DNA from: Avoscillospira sp045589035
Lineage (GTDB): Bacteria; Bacillota; Clostridia; Oscillospirales; Oscillospiraceae
Direction: 5' to 3'
Assembly: GCA_045589035.1 (NCBI GenBank)
Contig: JAZNFJ010000093.1
Span: 1-6,640 of the forward strand
Length of the DNA: 6,640 bases
Shown: positions 5,744 to 6,640 of the stretch, piece after piece
Layout: the number at the start of each line of letters is the position of its first letter
Position numbering within the stretch: the first letter of the stretch is position 1
The notes under the pieces: model-generated
Seen by the model: the letters and a program-made list of their open reading frames with translations, nothing else
Databases searched by the model: none
What the model was told of the DNA's origin: nothing
Position numbers and translations under genes: made by a program

Positions 5744-6640
5744 TTAATCCGGGCAGGTCAGATAGACCGTTTTGAGTCCCTTGGATTGGATGCCGTAATT
5801 CAGGGTCAGGTGATAGATGCCGATTTCCTGCATCCGGGCATAAATACCATTGCAGTCGATGCTGCAGACCCACTGTCCGTTGCTCTCATCCAGACTCCAG
5901 TGGAGGTACTTGTTGAAGCCCTTGTCCAGCTGGCTGAAGGATGCCACAAATTCCGGTGCAGACTTTCGCTGGGCAGCATTGTAGGTCAGACCGCCGCGAT
6001 TTGTGTCCGTCACGGAGAGCTTTGCCGTCAGCTTCGGGGTGCCGCCGGCGGTCACATCCAAATCACCCGTAGGACCGCTGACGGAGCAGCTGAGGCTCCG
6101 TCCCAGACCGGTGAGGGTGTAGCTTCTGCTGCTGGGATTGCCATCGGAAATGAACCAATCGTTACAGGTCAGCTTATCACTTCTCAGAACAGGCTCCTTG
6201 GACAGATCCTTCGCCGCGGAAGCGATGTCGTTGCCGGTCTTTTTGTATACATTCAGCCGCAGATAACCCAACTTCCAGCCGGGAGCCAAGCCACCCTTGT
6301 TCAGAGAAATGGTCACAGGGATGGAACTGACCGCATTGGGCACATAATCCTTCATGGTCACCAGATACTCTCTGCAATCGCCGGTTTCATGGTCGTTGTC
6401 ATCGGAATCCATCAAAACCTTGGGGCCGTTGCCGATGGAAACATACACTTCGGAGTCCGTGCCGGATTTGCTGGTATCGGAGGTCTTGATCTCCATGGTG
6501 TACCAGAAACCCTGACCGTCATAATCGTCGGCGATCAGCTGCTTGGGTGCGCTGCCCGTCCGGGAAATAGCGGATGCAGAGCAAACCGCATTGGATGCCT
6601 TGTAGTTATCGCCCTCGGACAGGCGGGTCCAAAGGTAGAA
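5744..6640 (-). CDS. Beta-rich, probably exported protein with a PLAT/LH2-like region, partial (N-terminus beyond right edge)
   Basis: The reading frame is open from the right edge for 298 codons to a TAA at 5744-5746, so the true start lies outside the window; the first internal ATG (6496) has no reason to be the start because the coding pattern continues upstream. I do not recognise the protein firmly. Visible residues about 46-132 resemble a PLAT/LH2 beta-sandwich: FWYTMEIKTSD, then GTDSEVYVSIG (60-70), an acidic stretch DSDDNDHETGD (78-88), and GWKLGYLRLNVY (121-132) at the place of the conserved PLAT tryptophan. The remainder (about 150-298) is polar and strand-rich, with several cysteines, suggesting another beta-domain. 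There is no membrane anchor or LPxTG sorting motif at the C-terminus (it ends YLTCPD), so any anchoring would be N-terminal. An intrinsic terminator lies 12 nt after the stop. It appears to be a separate transcription unit from the importer. Alternatives include a cell-surface binding protein or a carbohydrate- or lipid-interacting module. Confidence 0.8.
   Translation of the reverse strand, partial: FYLWTRLSEGDNYKASNAVCSASAISRTGSAPKQLIADDYDGQGFWYTMEIKTSDTSKSGTDSEVYVSIGNGPKVLMDSDDNDHETGDCREYLVTMKDYVPNAVSSIPVTISLNKGGLAPGWKLGYLRLNVYKKTGNDIASAAKDLSKEPVLRSDKLTCNDWFISDGNPSSRSYTLTGLGRSLSCSVSGPTGDLDVTAGGTPKLTAKLSVTDTNRGGLTYNAAQRKSAPEFVASFSQLDKGFNKYLHWSLDESNGQWVCSIDCNGIYARMQEIGIYHLTLNYGIQSKGLKTVYLTCPD

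Noticed and set aside
5691..5873. Minus-strand 60-codon open frame crossing the end of the PLAT-like gene.
   Set aside because: It overlaps the coding end of the longer gene in another frame and runs through the terminator hairpin; no sign of translation.

Overview
The window looks like an ordinary chromosomal segment from a moderately GC-rich, low-GC-phylum-type (Firmicutes/Clostridia) bacterium. The pointers are a lipoprotein solute-binding protein with a Gram-positive-style lipobox, strong AAGGAG/GGAGG ribosome binding sites and very short intergenic gaps. A gut member of the Oscillospiraceae or a relative is plausible, but this is inference from style, not from a marker gene. All real genes are on the minus strand, so they read from the right edge to the left.

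Right part (5744-6640): the C-terminal 298 codons of a beta-rich, probably exported protein of unknown function. Its 5' end lies beyond the window. One stretch resembles a PLAT/LH2-type beta-sandwich. The gene ends at a strong intrinsic terminator (about 5693-5731).

Middle and left part (5602-1): an Opp/Dpp-type ABC importer operon in the order solute-binding lipoprotein, OppB-type permease, OppC-type permease, OppD-type ATPase. The ATPase is cut by the left edge; the usual partner ATPase (OppF/DppF) would be expected just beyond it. The lipoprotein would capture an oligopeptide or similar ligand outside the membrane and deliver it to the two-permease channel, and the ATPases would drive import. 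Gaps are 24, 10 and 10 nt, and two of the Shine-Dalgarno sequences abut or overlap the preceding stop codon, so translation is probably coupled along one transcript. A 141-bp AT-rich intergenic region (5603-5743) holds the upstream terminator, two overlapping palindromes and a weak candidate promoter.

Unusual points are modest. The OppC-type permease carries about 250 extra residues on the outer face between its first membrane helix and the transporter core. The binding protein carries an acidic insertion of about 120 residues that splits a normally continuous family motif. The ATPase has a slightly degenerate ABC signature (LSAGM). I see no RNA genes, mobile elements, CRISPR or phage genes. 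I do not think the window holds a new type of system; the most interesting possibility is that the two outer-face expansions belong together as a lineage-specific docking arrangement.
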